Positions 61,509 to 64,000 of a DNA stretch of 64,000 nt are shown here, piece after piece (positions within the stretch are counted from its first letter, which is position 1; every line of letters starts with the position of its first letter). The notes beneath the pieces are model-generated. The model was not told where the DNA came from and made no database searches. It worked only from the letters and a program-made list of their open reading frames with translations. Source of the DNA: an uncultured bacterium (GTDB lineage: Bacteria > Bacteroidota > Rhodothermia > Rhodothermales > UBA10348); NCBI GenBank assembly GCA_943788505.1, contig CALSQR010000002.1:1180161-1244160 (forward strand), read 5' to 3'. Position numbers and translations under genes: made by a program.

Positions 61509-62882
61509 TTATCGTGTGCCTTCTTTGGATTTTTCGTCCCAATTCTGGACCGAAGAGATATTGGGCTGTCCCCAATCTTCGCCATTCCAGCCGTTGAAAC
61601 CATCCATGCGGAAGGTCCAAAAACCGGTAGACATATCGGAGATGACGATAAGGCCATCAGCATTTCGCACGTCCACGCCGAAAGCGCCGTTGTACATCCC
61701 GAACTCTCCTTCGGCAACTGCTGGGCCGGTATAGGTGTCGAAGTAGGCCACTGTCTGCGGGTGCTCAGGGTCAGCGAGGCTCATGACCTGCAGTCCGTCT
61801 AGATAGCCAGAAATAAATACGTAGGGCCAACGCACTTCATGGTTGTGAACGAGGTGCTCCCAATGTGCCGTCCAGGCGGAAATCGGGCTACGGATGTTTT
61901 CCCGCTCCCCACTCATGCCGTCCTTAAGATCAAAGATGCGCAAGGGTGCATATTGGTATTCCGTCTCTGTTACGGCATAACGTCCGTCCGGACTTGGGGT
62001 GAAGGTGTGACCCCAATCCACGCCCTGCACACCTGTCATCTGGAACTCCATAGTTGGATTTTCGATGTCGGATACATTCCAGACGTAATAGCCTCCCGTA
62101 CCTCCTCCGTAAAACAGATCAGCTTCCTTGTCCGGATTCCAGGCCACATAGAGGTCATGGTAAAAGAGCGGAGATGGCAGAATGTCCTCCGCGCCAGATG
62201 GGCCGCCTACAGCATCTGGCGGCACAGGTACAACGCCGACTAGGGCATTATCGACATCGCCTGATACCACTTTGCCCAGGTCATAAACACTGGCTTGACC
62301 AGCGTTGACGGTGGTGAACAGGTATACGTTACCGTTGGAATGCTTGTAGATAAAAATGTTGTGGAAGCCTCCGGGCCAGCGTGATTCGTCGATGCGGGCA
62401 ACCTCAATCACACTATCCGGATCAGGTAGTCCCGTTACGTCGAAAATAACGGCACCTAGATCATAGTTCGGGCCTGGTCCGAACTGGGTGGACTGTACCA
62501 CATAGTAACGGCCTTCCCATTTAAAATACTTGACGTCCATGCCGCCAAGGCCGGTGTGCAGGTCCTCGTTCTCGATTCTCCACCGTTTGATAACTTCCGG
62601 GCTGGAGGGGTCGGATAGGTCAATAATGTCCATTCCTTTGGCAGCAAACTCACCAAGATGGCCACGTCCTACATAGGCGTACGGGCGGCTCATTTCTTGC
62701 TCGATCTCCATATCCATTACGGACAGCGTACCGCCCAAAGGAATATGGCCTACAACGGTAATATTATCGGTGCCAGGATTTAGTGTGGTCCAAGGAGTTG
62801 TCTCTTGGGCTAGCGTACTGCTGCTGGTCAAGGCGAGGCCTCCGAGAAGGAGAGCCGCCGTTATCAACATCGACTTTTTCAT
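61509..62882 (-). CDS. LVIVD-type beta-propeller protein, array gene 4
   Basis: 457 residues, signal peptide to about residue 25 (STLAQ). Invariant blocks present: GHIPLGGTLSVMDMEIEQE, GGFHNIFIYKHSNG, FYHDLYVAWNPDKEADLFYGGG, GHTFTPSPDGRYAVTETEYQYAPLRIFDL, HNHEVRWPYVFISG, with end NISSVQNWDEKSKEGTR. Compared with genes 1-3 it has a unique insertion before the YHD motif (DAVGGPSGAEDILPSPLF) and shares DADLFYGGG-like and NISSVQN wording with gene 5, suggesting that 4 and 5 arose from a later duplication. Own terminator downstream. Confidence 0.87.
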   Translation of the reverse strand: MKKSMLITAALLLGGLALTSSSTLAQETTPWTTLNPGTDNITVVGHIPLGGTLSVMDMEIEQEMSRPYAYVGRGHLGEFAAKGMDIIDLSDPSSPEVIKRWRIENEDLHTGLGGMDVKYFKWEGRYYVVQSTQFGPGPNYDLGAVIFDVTGLPDPDSVIEVARIDESRWPGGFHNIFIYKHSNGNVYLFTTVNAGQASVYDLGKVVSGDVDNALVGVVPVPPDAVGGPSGAEDILPSPLFYHDLYVAWNPDKEADLFYGGGTGGYYVWNVSDIENPTMEFQMTGVQGVDWGHTFTPSPDGRYAVTETEYQYAPLRIFDLKDGMSGERENIRSPISAWTAHWEHLVHNHEVRWPYVFISGYLDGLQVMSLADPEHPQTVAYFDTYTGPAVAEGEFGMYNGAFGVDVRNADGLIVISDMSTGFWTFRMDGFNGWNGEDWGQPNISSVQNWDEKSKEGTR

Positions 62883-62936
62883 GCGATCTGATGAGTTGGT
62901 GGAGTGCTTTGTGCTAGCGAGAGAGGCCCAGCTACC

Positions 62937-62975
62937 AAAAATGTGTACGGGGGCGGCCTGCGGCCGCCCCCGTAC
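62937..62975 (-). terminator. Terminator after array gene 5
   Basis: A 14-bp stem (62945-62958 with 62962-62975) with a 3-base loop, then ACA and five U on the minus strand (A-tract 62937-62941). Nine bases past the stop of gene 5. Confidence 0.85.
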
Positions 62976-62983
62976 TACCTATA

Positions 62984-64000
62984 TCACTTTGTGCCCTCTT
63001 TGGACTCTTCGTCCCAATTCTGGACGGAGGAGATGTTGGGCTGTCCCCAATCTTCGCCGTTCCAGCCATTGAAGCCATCCATGCGGAAGGTCCAGAAGCC
63101 AGTAGACATGTCCGAGATGACAATGAGTCCATCTTCGTTGCGAACATCCACGCCGAAGGCTCCGTTGCCAACGGCACCACCCATGGCGCCTACGTCACGG
63201 GGACCTGTATACGTGTCGAAATAACCGACCGTGGTCGGGTTTTCGGGATCCATCATGGAGAAAATCTGGAGACCATCATGGTAACCGGAAACAAACACAA
63301 ATGGCCAGCGCACTTCGTGGTTGTGAACTAGGTTTTTCCAGTTGGCTGTCCATGCAGAGATTGGAGTGCGAATATTTTCTGTTTCGCCATCCATCGCTTC
63401 TTTCATGTCAAACATGCGCAAAGGTGCATACTGGTATTCCGTTTCGGTGATCGCGTAGCGACCGTCCGGACTTGGCGTGAATGTGTGCCCCCAGCTGACG
63501 CCCGTGATGCCGGTCATCGTGAACTCGAGTTCGGGCATTTCGGGGTTAGTGATGTTATAGACGTAGAATCCACCCATTCCACCACCGTAGAATAGGTCAG
63601 CTTCTTTGTCAGGATTCCAAGAGGCGTAGAGGTCGTGGTAGAACCCATTTTCATCTACCGCGATGGGCACCGTTCCGACATATGAGTTCTCAACATCGCC
63701 GCTTACGGCTTTACCAAGATCATACATTGCGGCACCTGCACCATTGATGGTGGTGAGCAGAAGAACGCGACCGTCAGAGTGCTTGTAGATAAAGATGTTG
63801 TGGAAGCCACCTGGCATTTCCGGCTCGTGGATGCGAGCTACTTCCCGCACGCTGGATGCATCAGGTAAATCAGTGACGTCTAGGATATAAGCACCTAGGT
63901 CGCTGTTCGGGCCCTGACCAAACTGGGTCGACTGCACGACATAGTACCGACCTTCATACTTGAAGTATTTAATGTCCATGCCCCCCAGACCCGTGTGTAG
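62984..64000 (-). CDS. LVIVD-type beta-propeller protein, array gene 5 (start off right edge)
   Basis: The last ~338 residues are visible; the frame continues past position 64000 with LHTGLGGMDIKYFKYEG, matching residues ~107-120 of gene 4, so about 110 residues including the signal peptide are outside. Shared motifs: GGFHNIFIYKHSDGRV, FYHDLYASWNPDKEADLFYGGG, GHTFTPSPDGRYAITETEYQYAPLRMFDM, HNHEVRWPFVFVSGYHDG, tail NISSVQNWDEESKEGTK. Upstream-most visible member of the array; more copies may exist beyond the edge. Confidence 0.86.
   Translation of the reverse strand, partial: LHTGLGGMDIKYFKYEGRYYVVQSTQFGQGPNSDLGAYILDVTDLPDASSVREVARIHEPEMPGGFHNIFIYKHSDGRVLLLTTINGAGAAMYDLGKAVSGDVENSYVGTVPIAVDENGFYHDLYASWNPDKEADLFYGGGMGGFYVYNITNPEMPELEFTMTGITGVSWGHTFTPSPDGRYAITETEYQYAPLRMFDMKEAMDGETENIRTPISAWTANWKNLVHNHEVRWPFVFVSGYHDGLQIFSMMDPENPTTVGYFDTYTGPRDVGAMGGAVGNGAFGVDVRNEDGLIVISDMSTGFWTFRMDGFNGWNGEDWGQPNISSVQNWDEESKEGTK

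Noticed and set aside
57235..64000. Array as a CRISPR, integron or phage structure
   Set aside because: The repeats are whole paralogous genes with signal peptides and terminators; no integrase, attC-like or direct-repeat arrangement.

Overview
The window looks like a chromosomal segment of a free-living, aerobic, probably marine member of the Rhodothermota/Bacteroidota lineage. Support comes from a SusC-like TonB-dependent receptor with an N-terminal carboxypeptidase-like regulatory domain, a Bacteroidota-type RNA polymerase omega subunit, several families common there (DUF5916, DUF1080, DUF2911, TIGR02206), many secreted or lipid-anchored proteins, mostly weak Shine-Dalgarno sequences, and a B12-dependent ribonucleotide reductase. 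The lineage is an inference from gene content. I see no phage, insertion sequence, CRISPR array or rRNA.

Layout, left to right. 1-7.2 kb: the start of NAD+ synthase, then pgeF, a Rieske oxygenase and aroE in one minus-strand cluster, glutamate dehydrogenase, queD, an anchored coiled-coil protein and an SDR. 7.3-11.1 kb: nrdJ with its terminator and a 620-base upstream region that holds two elaborate stem-loops and DnaA-box-like sites. 11-16 kb: a conserved hypothetical gene, a 54-residue YqaE/Pmp3 gene, the CCA-adding enzyme, a Ycf48-like lipoprotein and a DUF411 protein. 16-19 kb: a sugar set (DUF1080 lipoprotein, TIM-barrel epimerase, MFS transporter). 19-25.5 kb: a DUF5916 outer-membrane protein, a RidA lipoprotein beside an internally deleted M20 amidohydrolase, a diheme cytochrome with TPRs, and a YbjQ/small membrane protein/AI-2E group. 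25.7-27.7 kb: a DUF47-PiT phosphate transport pair. 28-32.2 kb: a GH18-like protein, then an operon for an anchored peroxiredoxin, an FAD oxidoreductase and a YheT hydrolase. 32.3-34.4 kb: a broken Ser/Thr kinase, a conserved uncharacterised gene ending in a long hairpin, a DUF2911 protein and tRNA-Gln(CUG). 34.6-44 kb: NhaC antiporter, TIGR02206 protein, a second exported RidA, the TonB receptor, a frameshifted regulatory-domain protein and an Ig-like lipoprotein. 44-51.5 kb: rpoZ, a steroid-5-alpha-reductase-like protein, a NapH-like iron-sulfur membrane protein, uvrA with an acidic tail, and a secreted M24 peptidase. 51.5-56.5 kb: a lipoprotein, an MBL hydrolase, a serine hydrolase with TPRs, and a complete multicopper oxidase.

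The right end (57.2-64 kb) is the most unusual part: five consecutive paralogous genes for secreted LVIVD-type beta-propeller proteins. They share an invariant set of histidines and are separated in part by their own terminators. They lie directly upstream of a two-gene unit encoding a secreted protein of unknown function and a methionine-rich multicopper oxidase. I take this as the best candidate for an undescribed periplasmic system.

Whole-window themes are periplasmic or outer-membrane enzymology (lipoproteins, propellers, copper proteins), redox stress, and small-molecule clean-up (two exported RidA proteins, pgeF). There are three damaged genes: the M20 deletion, the kinase nonsense/truncation, and the regulatory-domain frameshift.
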